Source of the DNA: Meandrina meandrites
Lineage: Eukaryota > Cnidaria > Anthozoa > Scleractinia > Meandrinidae
NCBI GenBank assembly: GCA_963693305.1
Contig: OY855914.1
Location: 19,887,472-19,951,471, forward strand
DNA length: 64,000 nucleotides
Reading direction: 5' to 3'
Shown: piece by piece, positions 46,245 through 57,357 of the stretch
Numbering within the stretch: the stretch's first letter is position 1
Layout: each line of letters starts with the position of its first letter
The notes under the pieces: model-generated
Seen by the model: the letters and a program-made list of their open reading frames with translations, nothing else
Told to the model about the DNA's origin: nothing
The model's database searches: none
Translations under genes and position numbers: made by a program

Positions 46245-48827
46245 GGTACAATTTTCAGCTGATATAATAGAGTAAAGATATTTCAGGAGGAGCTTCAGAA
46301 CAACATATATGTATGTACTACATGGACTGCTTTCCAAAGTTTCATTTGACAGATGAAGTTCGCGCTGGAATGACACGTGCGCATTCACCTTTGGTTTCCT
46401 TAATGTGATGCTGTTAACGACGAAAAGAGACTTGCCCTTGTCAAATCGAATGGGGTGTTTCCGTAAGCTCCAAAAGATGCCTGTTTTACTTTCTCAAAGT
46501 AAAACTGGAGTGATAAAAAGCCAAATGAAACAACTGGTTAACAGAAAGAACCGTTCTCTCAATTAAAAGCTATCATTTGAAAATATATTCAATAGAATGA
46601 CAATTTTGTTGTTTAATGAGACGAGCAATTGTTGTGTCGTGTGAAATTGACCCCGCTTAGGCAGTACGCAGCTGAGAGAGGCACGAACAGATATTAAAGC
46701 TGAATCTGATCAGTTACCGATGTGACGAAACGCAACAGTTGCAGAAGAAACTTCCAACTTTAGCGGCACTTTTCAATATTTGTCTTAATAGGTATGGCAG
46801 ATTGACTTATTTTATTGCAGCTAAATGAACGTGCTAACTTCATTAATTCTGTCTAGTCTAGAATCAAATTTATTCTCATATTTTGCGATTTGAGTACAAA
46901 AATACTGCGACGAGGTTTTATTCATTCTGACGTGGTTTGAACTTGGCGCTTTCGTTCGGAGGTAAGGTTATCAGACTATTATACGTTAGAGACGAATCTT
47001 GCTAGCTTTTTAAATTATTTTAACCCTGTTATACTTAAGTTTCTATAACAAATGCAAGCGAATCTGTTCACCCATTAACAAGTCGGTAACAACTGATCAA
47101 TGAAACCTTGGATTTTTCAAGCAGATTTTCATAAAGATGTCGACTTCGTCTTGCGAGAAGTCTACGACATAAATTGTAAATCAAATCTACAGCTTGCTTG
47201 CTAATGCTGTGTACCACAAGAAAAGTTTTGGGAAATCTGAATCAATGGTTAAAAACCCAACTACAATGTACTCTAACCTCAGAGAGCATAAACGTTATTA
47301 TTGATACGAAAACTGCGCTTCGATTTTAACATGACGCAGGCAGCGTGTGCTAAAAAGCCTCAAAGTTGACAGCCATGTTAATTCACCCCGGAGTGTATTT
47401 GTATTTTATAAGGAATCTATAAATGGTCCCCTTACACTACAACTCTATCTTCTGTCATATTCGGAAGCGAAAAATACAGCCAGATAATTTTGTTTGTTTT
47501 CTTTTTTACCAACATATCGACTAGTTGCTCTTCCTTCGTTCAAACTTGTTTACCAAGCAAAACGTAAAAACTATAATAACTGGCAACTATATAACTTGCA
47601 AAACCATGAAGCGCTTCATAACAGGCTATAACTCAATTGGTGAAATTGTCTCGTCAGGTGAAGTGTTAAGGGCTTCGTTTCTCCTTTCGATCAAAAGAAG
47701 GATTTGGTAAATTTGTTTTGTTCTTTCTTGTATTTGTATAGTGCAACGCCCAGGCGCGTAACTAATGGTGTCAGTTATTTTTTTTGGACTGAAATAAGTA
47801 TCTAAATCTTTCCTTATCGGAATATTTTATAAACGAATGATATAATCTAACACTGAAACTGATATTTAATTTCAAATTAAAGATTGTGTTATATCAGTTG
47901 AAGGTCTTATTCTTGCAAGTGTACGCGGACGTATATATTTTGCACTTGGTTCAGTATTCTTTCGGTTGTTTTTTTGGGTAAATATATTCAGTATTTATTT
48001 ACACACTAAAATGTCTGATAAAAGATTTATCATCCAACGTTCTCGTTTCCCCAAAATTCTCACCTGCCAAGGTTTTTAATCTTTCTCGCGGTCGGAGGAA
48101 TGAGACGTGTACAAATATCACGTGATGACCCAAACCTTGACTGGAAAAAGATTTAATTTTTTATTTAATACCACATAAAGTGACCTCAGGCTCGACATTG
48201 AAACATGAATATTTCAATTTAAAATACTTAATCGTATAATATATGCTAAAAAAATTGTTGAATAAAATGAGGTTAACAGAGGCTTCCTAACGGGTTAAAT
48301 AAATCTAATATCACCATTTCTAGGTTAAGCAATAGTGAAATTCTGCTAGGTGTTACAAAAGAAAGACCTCATTGGAATCTTCTCAACCAGATTCACAAGC
48401 AGCCTTCATGTAAGCAACAGTAGTATTGTTTTGTATATAGCTTATGTAAGTAACTGTATTGTAATGTAGTGTGCAGGAGTAACAATAAAGAGCAAAAGAA
48501 AAAAAAAAAAACGAAAAAAAAAAGTTAACATTAATTACGTGTGGAGTAGCTTCACTTTCCATTTAGGGGTAATTTATTTTGATAAAATGTTGACAACTTT
48601 CGATTGCAAATAGTGAAGGGAAAGGAGAGCTTTTCCCTCATAACTTTCTGTAGAAGCAAGCTCTTTTGGTGAAACTTTAGTATATGTATGGTGATATCGT
48701 AGAATTTAAGTGTAATTTCGACTTCGACCGTTTAGAAATGTTTGAGAAATCAGGATTCCACCTTTCGATTTCAACTCTACCATTGGATTGCCAAGGATAG
48801 TTTTAGAAGTTACGTGTAAACTTCAAA

Positions 48828-49440
48828 TCGGGTCTACATTTCCTTGTTAGCAGTAGTAAAAAAAACTATTTTAAAAAACACGAAACAACTTTTCGACAAG
48901 TTTCGGCATAACTCATGCCTTCTTCAGTTTATTGAGAATGTAAAATCTAGGGCTATATTTATACACAAGCTACAAATACAAAAATAGAAATATATACAAA
49001 GTAAAATTACAATAACAAAAGATAAACGGTAAAGTCGTTACAATGTGGCAGGTACTGTCTGGTACTGTCTAGAACAGTAAATACTCACAGTGCGAGCTTT
49101 AGACCGTTGCTAACAAAACAAAAGGCTAACATAAGAAGGTGTTAAAAGAGTCAACGCTTTTCCGATAGTGCGACTATCCCGGCCAGCAAAAGTTAATAGA
49201 CTAAAAAAATACAAATTTGGCATGATCTGTGGAGTAGGTAGCTCTTTCAGCTCTTTCTTGAACGAAATACGAAAGAAACTGACACGACAACTTCAAGTTG
49301 GCTCGTCAAAAGTGATGATATAATAGGTTTCAAGTAAAAAGTGTTATTTTAATGTTAGCTTTATGCAATAAGACGAACACTGATTACGTGAAACAATAAC
49401 AATTCTTGCTCCCTCTTATAGGCCGTTTACCAATGACATC
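48828..49440 (-). mobile_element. Penelope-like element remnant, copy 2, inverted
   Basis: Reverse complement of copy 1 (43790-45125) without the nested 739 bp. It lies in block 3 at the position equivalent to copy 1 in block 2. It includes the ACTGTCTGGTACTGTCT repeats and the hammerhead-like core. Confidence 0.65.
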
Positions 49441-50472
49441 ACTATTTCGAGATGTCGGGCTGCTTGTTACGAATAAAATGGGCAAATTATATAGTGGGTC
49501 ACGAGTTTACAGGAAACACTAGAATGTGCAGTTAATGATGCTTAAAGGGTAACCAGTCAGTTGCAAGTAAATATAACACAAATTTAAAAGGCATTTTTTT
49601 CTTAGTTTCATCCAGCAACAAATTGGTAACGCGTGAGTTAACATGTCAAAGTTAAATATAAAGTTGAGATCATTGAATTCGTGATGTAAAGAACAAAAGA
49701 CTTCGTTGATTCATTTTACTTGCCTAAGCATATTTTTCGATAGATAAAAGATTCGACAACCTGGCGTCTTAAAACGAAAGATCCAGAGATTGATGAGTTA
49801 TGTCCATTATAAATGAAAAGGCCCTGTGGGCCATTGCTGTATTAATAAAAAAATCAATATTTCAGCTGATATAATAGAGTAAAGATATTTCAGAACGAGC
49901 TTCAGAACAACATATATGTATGTACTACTCTGCTTTCCAAAGTTTCATTGGACAGATGAAGTTCGCGCTGGAATGGCACGAGCGCATTCACCTTTGGTTT
50001 CCTTAATATGATGCTGTTAACGAGGAAAAGAGACTAGCCCTTGTCAAATCGAATGAGGTGTTTCCGTAAGCTCCAAAAGAGGCCTGTTTTACTTTCTCAA
50101 AGTAAAATTGGAGTGATAAAAATGCCAAATGAAACAACTGACCAACAGAAAGAACCGTTCTCTCATATATTCAATGGAATGACAATTTTGTTTGTTATCT
50201 ATACGAGCAATTGTCGTGTCGTGTGAAGTTGACCCCGCTTAGGCAGTGCGCAGCGGAGAGAGGCACGAACAGATATTAGTAGAACAAAAGACTTCGTTGA
50301 TTCATTTTACTTGCCTAGGCGTATTTTTCGATAGACAAAACAAAGATTCGACAGCCTGGCGCCTTAAAACGAAAGATCCATAAATTGTTGAGTTATGTTC
50401 ATTATAAATGAAAAGACCCTGTGGGCCATTGCTGTTTTACTAAAAATATCAATATTTTTTTGGTAAATTTAC

Positions 50473-50609
50473 CTCCACATTTTTGCGAACTTTTCTACGA
50501 AGTTAACATATGCACAGAAAGCGCACATATCCACCAAATAACACTCATGATCTTCGGAAACAGGTCCTGTGCCAGCAACGAAAACAACACAAAGTAACAG
50601 AACAAGCAT
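50473..50609 (-). CDS. Small secreted peptide exon, copy 3
   Basis: Identical in translation to copy 4, in the first unit of the 762-bp duplication: signal peptide, HECYLVDMC core and AG|GTAAAT donor. Confidence 0.4.
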
Positions 50610-51234
50610 AGTACAATTTTCAGCTGATATAATAGAGTATAGATATTTCAGAACGAGCTTCAGGACAACATATATGTATGTACTACATGGACTGCTTTCC
50701 AAAGTTTCATTTGACAGATGAAGTTCGCGCTGGAATGCAACGCGCGCATTCACCTTTGGTTTCCTTAATGTGATGCTGTTAACGACGAAAAGAGACTAGC
50801 CCTTGTCAAATCGAATGAGGTGTTTCCGTAAGCTCCAAAAGAGGCCTGTTTTACTTTCTCAAAGTAAAATTGGAGTGATAAAAATGCCAAATGAAACAAC
50901 TGACCAACAGAAAGAACCGTTCTCTCATATATTCAATGGAATGACAATTTTGTTTGTTATCTATACGAGCAATTGTCGTGTCGTGTGAAGTTGACCCCGC
51001 TTAGGCAGTGCGCAGCGGAGAGAGGCACGAACAGATATTAGTAGAACAAAAGACTTCGTTGATTCATTTTACTTGCCTAGGCGTATTTTTCGATAGACAA
51101 AACAAAGATTCGACAGCCTGGCGCCTTAAAACGAAAGATCCATAAATTGTTGAGTTATGTTCATTATAAATGAAAAGACCCTGTGGGCCATTGCTGTTTT
51201 ACTAAAAATATCAATATTTTTTTGGTAAATTTAC

Positions 51235-51371
51235 CTCCACATTTTTGCGAACTTTTCTACGAAGTTAACATATGCACAGAAAGCGCACATATCCACCAAA
51301 TAACACTCATGATCTTCGGAAACAGGTCCTGTGCCAGCAACGAAAACAACACAAAGTAACAGAACAAGCAT
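51235..51371 (-). CDS. Small secreted peptide exon, copy 4
   Basis: The open frame has an internal Met that begins MLVLLLCVVFVAGTG, a good signal peptide. A short mature part follows with EDHECYLVDMC and CAFC and ends at donor AG|GTAAAT. I chose this Met because the peptide upstream looks like intron. No second exon was identified; the earliest AG downstream would give only a few more residues. Function unknown. It is repeated in four related loci in this window. Confidence 0.4.
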
Positions 51372-52719
51372 AGTACAATTTTCAGCGGATATAATAGAGT
51401 ATAGATATTTCAGAACGAGCTTCAGGACAACATATATGTATGTACTACATGGACTGCTTTCCAAAGTTTCATTTGACAGATGAAGTTCGCGCTGGAATGC
51501 AACGCGCGCATTCACCTTTGGTTTCCTTAATGTGATGCTGTTAACGACGAAAAGAGACTAGCCCTTGTCAAATCGAATGAGGTGTTTCCGTTTAGCTCCT
51601 TAAGATACCTGTTTTACTTTTTCAAAGTAAAACTGGAGTGATAAAAAGCCAAATGAAACAACTGGTTAACAGAAAGAACCGTTCTCTCAATTAAAAGCTA
51701 TCATTTGAAAATATATTCAATAGAATGACAATTTTGTTGTTTAATGAGACGAGCAATTGTCGTGTCGTGTGAAATTGACCCCGCTTAGGCAGTACGCAGC
51801 TTAGAGAGGCACGAACAGATATTAAAGCTGAATCTGATCAGTTACCGATGTGACGAGACGCAACAGTTACAGAAGAAATGTCCAACATTAGCGGCACTTT
51901 CCAATATATGTCTTAATAGGTATAGCAGATTGACTTATTTTATTGCAGCTAATAGTACGTGCTAACTTAATTAATTCTGTTTAGTCTAGCATCAAATGAT
52001 ATTTATTCTCGTATTTGACGATATGAGTATAAAAATACTACGACGAGGTTTTATTCATTCTGACGTGGTTTGAACTTGGCGCTTTTGTTTGGAGGTAAGG
52101 ATATAAGACTATTATACGTTAGAGACGAATCTTGTTAACTTTATAAATTATTTTAACCCTTGTAAACTTACGTTTCTACAACAAATGCAAGTGAATCTGA
52201 ACAACAATAAACAGTTCGGTAACAACTGATCAATGAAACCTTGGATTTTACAAGCAGATTTTCATAAAGATGTCGATTTCGTCTTGCGAGAAGTCTACGA
52301 CATAAATTGTAAATCAAATCTACAGCTTGCTTGCTAATGTTGTACGTACCACAAGTAAAGTGTTGGGAATTGGTGAAATTGTCTCGTCAGGTGAAGTGCT
52401 AAGGGTTTCGTTTCTCCTTTCGATCGAAAGAAGGATTTGGTAAATCTGTTTTGTTCTTTCTTGTATTTGTATTGAGCAACGCCCAGGTGCGTAATTAATG
52501 GTGTCAGTCATTTTTCCGACTGAAATAAGTCTTTAAATCTTTCCATATCGGAATATTTAATAAACGAATGATATAATCTAACACTGAATCTGATATTTAT
52601 TTTCAAAGATTGCGTTATATCAGTTGAAGGTCTTATTCTTGCAATTATACGCGAACGTATATATTTTGCACTTGGTTCAGTATTCTTTCGGTTGTTTTTT
52701 GGGTAAATAGTACGTATAA

Positions 52720-55700
52720 CTTAACAGTGTCAAGGCAATTCACTGTAGATGTTTAAATAAACATAACGGATTGCCTTTTAAACTTCAGTCAATACGTGTT
52801 TACTCCATCCTGAAAGGTGCTTTCTGCGGTAAAAATAATTAAAGTTTATTTAGCTGGTAAATATTTTCAGTAGTATATACTCTCTCGCACTTCGGGAAAT
52901 CATGGGTGCTACGCTGTTCACTTGCTATGTATTTTAATGCCAGGGGATAAAGTATTTTTAAGGTTTAGCAGAATATTTAGAACCGAAATTCGTGCATGTC
53001 ATCGACTACCATAGCATCTGCTAATAATTTAACCCAAGCTAATTCTAACTCATGAGCCAATCATAATCGATTAAACAAGGCTTACTTTTTTTAATGCTGA
53101 AGGGAAAATTGCGCGAATTGGGAGCAAATTTTCCACCAATGGGAATAAACCATGCTCTCTTCTAGCAAAGTAAAATATATTTTGTTTGAGCAAATCGAGC
53201 AAAAATATGCATATATTTAGTCCGTTGTTTATCGAGCGATTGTTTTTAGCCCCGCTTTTCTCTGTTATAATCAAAGGTGTTCCCAGCTTTCTGGACAGTT
53301 AGTCATTGAAAGGGGTTAAATATTGAACATATTCTACTTGTAATTCTTTTCAAACCACATAAAGTAATTATCAAGTCAGTTCATCTCCAACTTGTTTGAG
53401 ATGGCACAGTTCGCTGATTTACTGTTTATTGCTTCCGTCTGCTTCAGCGCCGTCAGCGCTTTGCTGAGACCATGTCACTTTTGCGCGCGACGCGTCCGAC
53501 GAGGTCCAACGCAAAATGTATTCTTTGAAGTCAGCTTCAGTCGAATATTTGTTGAGTTTGCCGCTCATACGCTTGTAAATTTTCAATTGAATTCCTTTGA
53601 CGAAAGTGTCGGCAAGGCAAAGATAAACATTCTCGTTCAGCGCGAGTTGTTTAAAGTTAAAAGCTTGTTTTGAGAGTTCAGTGAAGATGCACGAGAAAAG
53701 CTTGTAAATCACGAGCCGTCAGGCGAGTGATTTACAAGCTTTTATTCTCAACATGTTCATCGAATTAAGCAGTAAACCAATCTCAGCGGCTGAAAAAATA
53801 AAACACAGCTTCAGCTTCACCGATCGCTCACACACCAAAATTAACGAACCGAGGCGACGAAAACGTTTAAAAGTCCGTTTAAAGCTGTAAAAGTCATAAG
53901 AAAGGGAAGAGAAAGGCAAACGGTAAACGGAACAAAGTGTATTCAACGATTAAAAGTTGCTTTTACAATGAAATTTAGCAAACTGTGGCCGGAGTCATTC
54001 ACTGAGCGAAATTATTTAGAATAAAGGTTAGTTTCAGAAACTCTGCTTCGAATATTTTATTTCGAACTTATTTGTCACCTATTTTTTTGTTTTCGCCAAG
54101 CCACAGATTTGCATAAAACTTGCATAAAAATTGCATAAAACTAGAATTTTCAAGCGCGTACAAGAACACAGTGTGAGTTTCTGCCATCGAGATAATTCAA
54201 GTAAGCTTTCAACGCGATCAATTTTAAGTAGTTTTTTCTTTTAAATAAGGTTTTTGATGTCCATATAGTTTCATTCCAGCCCGGTAAACACGTAAATGTT
54301 TATTGTGTTCCTTCTCGTTTGAATGTGTCTGCGTTTTGTTTCGTTTTATTTTCTTCTACCTATACGCTTAGTTCTTTCACTTCAACTGCGACGGGCGGCA
54401 ACATTCATTGTAAGTTGTGGACCACCCTCAGTAAATATTCATTATGATCATTTATTAGAATCATATCTTCTGTTTTAATCATCAGATAGACCAAAATTAG
54501 ACATTAAACTAATGTTATTAAATTATTCGTTCTTACGCGTAGTCGAGCGAAGTGCTGCCTTGTCGGGGAACGGGAGTTTACCGATACAATAGAACATAGG
54601 TTTTTTACTTTTTTGGCCAATCAGAGTGGGCGTAGTATCTGAGGTTAGTTCATAAATCTGGATAAGTATCCAATAATAGTTTGTTTCTGTGAGTGCTGGT
54701 ATATATCCATTAGCTTTTAACTCGATATTCTTTGAGATATGTGTCTCTTTCAAATTATTACATTTCATTGATCAAATCCTGAAATTGTTATCGTTCTAGA
54801 AAGTGTATAGCATAAGCTTTCGTTCAGAACTAATCTTTTGGACCTACCAAAGCAAACAATAGTAATCATTCTTTAAGCGAAGCCATTCGGCTGTAAGAAA
54901 CTAAAAAAAGTGGCCTTCCATTCCTTAGACTGTGCTTCTTTGTATTTTGTTTGACTCATTACCCTAAATTTGGCAGACTGCCGAGACGTACTCTCCCCCA
55001 GACCTTTCCGGTCATGGTAGCCGTAGTAGCACCTCGCCGTAGTGTATCTTAAAGTGCCTATTTTAAAAGACCATTTACTGCAAGTTTTCACTTCCAATTT
55101 CGAGAAGGCTATCCAAATAACATTCTCTGGCACTTGAAGAACTTTTCGGATTGCAAATCCAGCATTGCTTCGGGGGAGCGGGTAATATCGAAAAGGTGAG
55201 GGGTGAAATATGTGCAAGATATCCAAGAAGAGCGGAGTGTCTCAACACTTTTGCCGCTCATATTGTCCAGGGGTGAAAATGCGGTATTCCCGGAAAACAA
55301 AACATTGCATGACATAGATACAAACATATATCATTCTTACCAATCAAATGATCACATTGGTACTCTTTTCCATTACGTACAAATCAACTAGCGCGTAAAT
55401 ATCGCGATTATTGTAATTTTGTGATGACGTCACAAAGCGTATGTATTCTTTGCAACGAAATTAAGAAGATTAAGAGACGGTCTCTGTAAAAGCGGTCTGG
55501 TCGATCTGGCTTAAAAAATAGATTTCGCTTATTCCTTATGTGTTGTAAGACTTTCATGTACTTATACTAAAACCACAATCCGCTTGACCAGATCATTTAT
55601 TTTTCCCGACTTTTTAAGGATTTTCGGTTCACCCGAACGAGCGCTCGTAACAACCAATGTCGCGGCTTAAATTTACCACAAGTTTCAAGATAAATTAAAC

Positions 55701-55740
55701 AAAAACGAATGATTTCTGTAACAAACAAACACCAAAGCCA
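52720..55740. other. Intergenic, no gene supported
   Basis: An inverted repeat (CTTGTAAATCAC / GTGATTTACAAG, 53700-53742) lies between opposing open frames. Frames on both strands at 53390-53712 and 54520-55390 have no domain I recognise. Confidence 0.45.
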
Positions 55741-55908
55741 GTTATATTTTGTAGTTTTGATTTATTACACCGACTTTCATGAACATGGAGTTCGAATCAA
55801 GCTAGCAGCAAGACATTAACGGCACCCCTATCACACACTTTGATGAAACACGCGAAATCGGATCAGATTGAAACCTTAAGCTTGAAAAAGTGAGGCGGTC
55901 TATTTGAA

Positions 55909-56087
55909 TTAAACCAACGCAGCCGAAAAGTAGATACAACAGACAACGTCACTACAGAAAGAAACTTTGCGGTATCGTCTTATTGAAATATTTATAGCTG
56001 CGCAAACTTCGACGATCTTCATGTTTGCCGCCGTTTTGAGGTACTCGTCAGGACCAGGCGTTTTATCAACTTGCCTCACAGATGTAT
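55909..56087 (-). CDS. Possible terminal exon of an unidentified minus-strand gene
   Basis: A strong acceptor (cttattttttgatggttttag) opens 59 residues that end in TAA at 55909. AATAAA lies 145 nt further on (55761-55766). The peptide begins with a D-T-S-V-R-Q-V-D stretch and is not recognised. No matching upstream exon was found; it would have to overlap or pass the start of gene B. It may be chance. Confidence 0.25.
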
Positions 56088-56212
56088 CTAAAACCATCAA
56101 AAAATAAAGAAAACGTCAATATAAATGCATTACAGTTCAAATGAAAGATTTAAAATCCAAAGAAAAACAGACAGAGAACAGACAGACAGACAAACTGACT
56201 GATTGACTGACT

Positions 56213-56350
56213 CATTCATTCATTCATTCATTCATTCATTCATTCATTCATTCATTCATTCATTCATTCATTCATTCATTCATTCATTCATTCATTCATT
56301 CATTCATTCATTCATTCATTCATTCATTCATTCATTCATTCATTCATTCA
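56213..56350 (+). repeat. (CATT)n microsatellite
   Basis: More than 34 near-perfect tetranucleotide copies. Confidence 0.97.
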
Positions 56351-56601
56351 ATAAATTGCCAATAACATTGTTTAAGAGTTGTCGTTGTTCTTTTTCGATA
56401 ATAAAAATTCGGTTACGAGGATTAAAAGGACCCGATACTCGTAGCATATATGCAATTCCAGATGCAATTCTGTTAGCATTTGATGTTAGCTTGCAATGTA
56501 CTCGTGAGAGGTAGATGTGTACATGTTGACTTGATTCCAGAGGACTCGATGGGAATGTTGAAATTTAATTAGCAACTCTAACCATAGGTTAGGACAGTAC
56601 T

Positions 56602-57168
56602 TTAACCCTATCCAGACCGTGGGGACGTGGAGGGGGGGGGGGGGGCGGAGAGTTGGGGGTGGAAAGTGCTGACTTTGAACGTTTATAACTTTTTTTCAGA
56701 ATCAATCAAACGCTGCCACACTTTGCGAATTTATCTAAACAATATTTGGCAATAAATTGGTAGGATAGGTTTCTGTGTCTGTAACTTGACGTTACCATCG
56801 CAACGTCATTTTGAAAGACTTGTTTTTCCAAAATTTGTAATTTTTGTGTCAGTTTCATTAATGAAATTTAACTTTCATTCAATTATTTTCAAATCTTTTA
56901 GGTTTTTAGGTTTTTTGCAGTTTGATAGATTTTGAGTATTTCTCGATAAGTTTAGGCCCGTTTTCTGACGTTCTGGAAAATTTGAAATCCAAGATGGCGG
57001 ATCCAAGATGGCGGCTGTTTTGACATCATGATGTTGTTGTCACGTGATGTGACGTCATCATCTCACGTGACATATATAAATATAGATTTTTGGACATACT
57101 ATATAATCCGCCACCCCCCTTCCCCCGGTCTGAAAAGATCCAAAAAAGCCCGGTCTGAATAGGGTTAA
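56602..57168. mobile_element. TTAA-flanked MITE upstream of gene B
   Basis: Terminal inverted repeats TTAACCCTATcCAGACCG and CGGTCTGAATAGGGTTAA lie at the two ends, each bounded by TTAA, as in piggyBac or Kolobok relatives. It contains G-rich and C-rich tracts and CACGTGA/TGACGTCA-like palindromes. It ends 131 bp before the gene B start codon. Confidence 0.75.
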
Positions 57169-57299
57169 GGGGATATTCCAATTTGTTAAACAATGAGACG
57201 GAAACTTTTCCTTTTTGAATAGTTAAGGTCTTGTTATTTGTTTCCTTTTATAGTTAACTGTTGCTTGGTTTCTGTTAACATTGGAAGTCAAACATAATA

Positions 57300-57357
57300 A
57301 TGTTTGGGTGGCTTTTCGCTGGCTTTGTCGCTTTGTTGGCTATTGGCTCTCATGATC
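57300..57357 (+). CDS. Gene B exon 1: signal peptide
   Basis: ATG at 57300 opens MFGWLFAGFVALLAIGSHD, a hydrophobic signal peptide, and ends at donor GATC|GTGAGT in phase 1. This is the same phase and the same GATC context as the next donor. Confidence 0.78.

Larger units (their letters stand above)
43540..47830. repeat. Segmental repeat block 2
   Basis: Second copy of the block, interrupted by the Penelope-like copy 1. Closer to block 3 than to block 1, judged by the eye-aligned stretches. Confidence 0.7.
50027..51550. repeat. 762-bp tandem duplication
   Basis: Units about 50027-50788 and 50789-51550 are almost identical; one clear difference is CAGCTGATA versus CAGCGGATA. Each carries one peptide exon. 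An older relative unit lies just to the left (about 49690-50026). Confidence 0.9.
48540..52720. repeat. Segmental repeat block 3
   Basis: Third copy, with the Penelope-like segment inverted and an internal 762-bp tandem duplication. Confidence 0.72.

Noticed and set aside
53392..53712. Opposing frames of 93 and 97 residues
   Set aside because: They occupy the same DNA on both strands next to an inverted repeat, and neither has a recognisable domain or splice context.
56203..56514. SFIH-repeat frame
   Set aside because: Translation of the CATT microsatellite.
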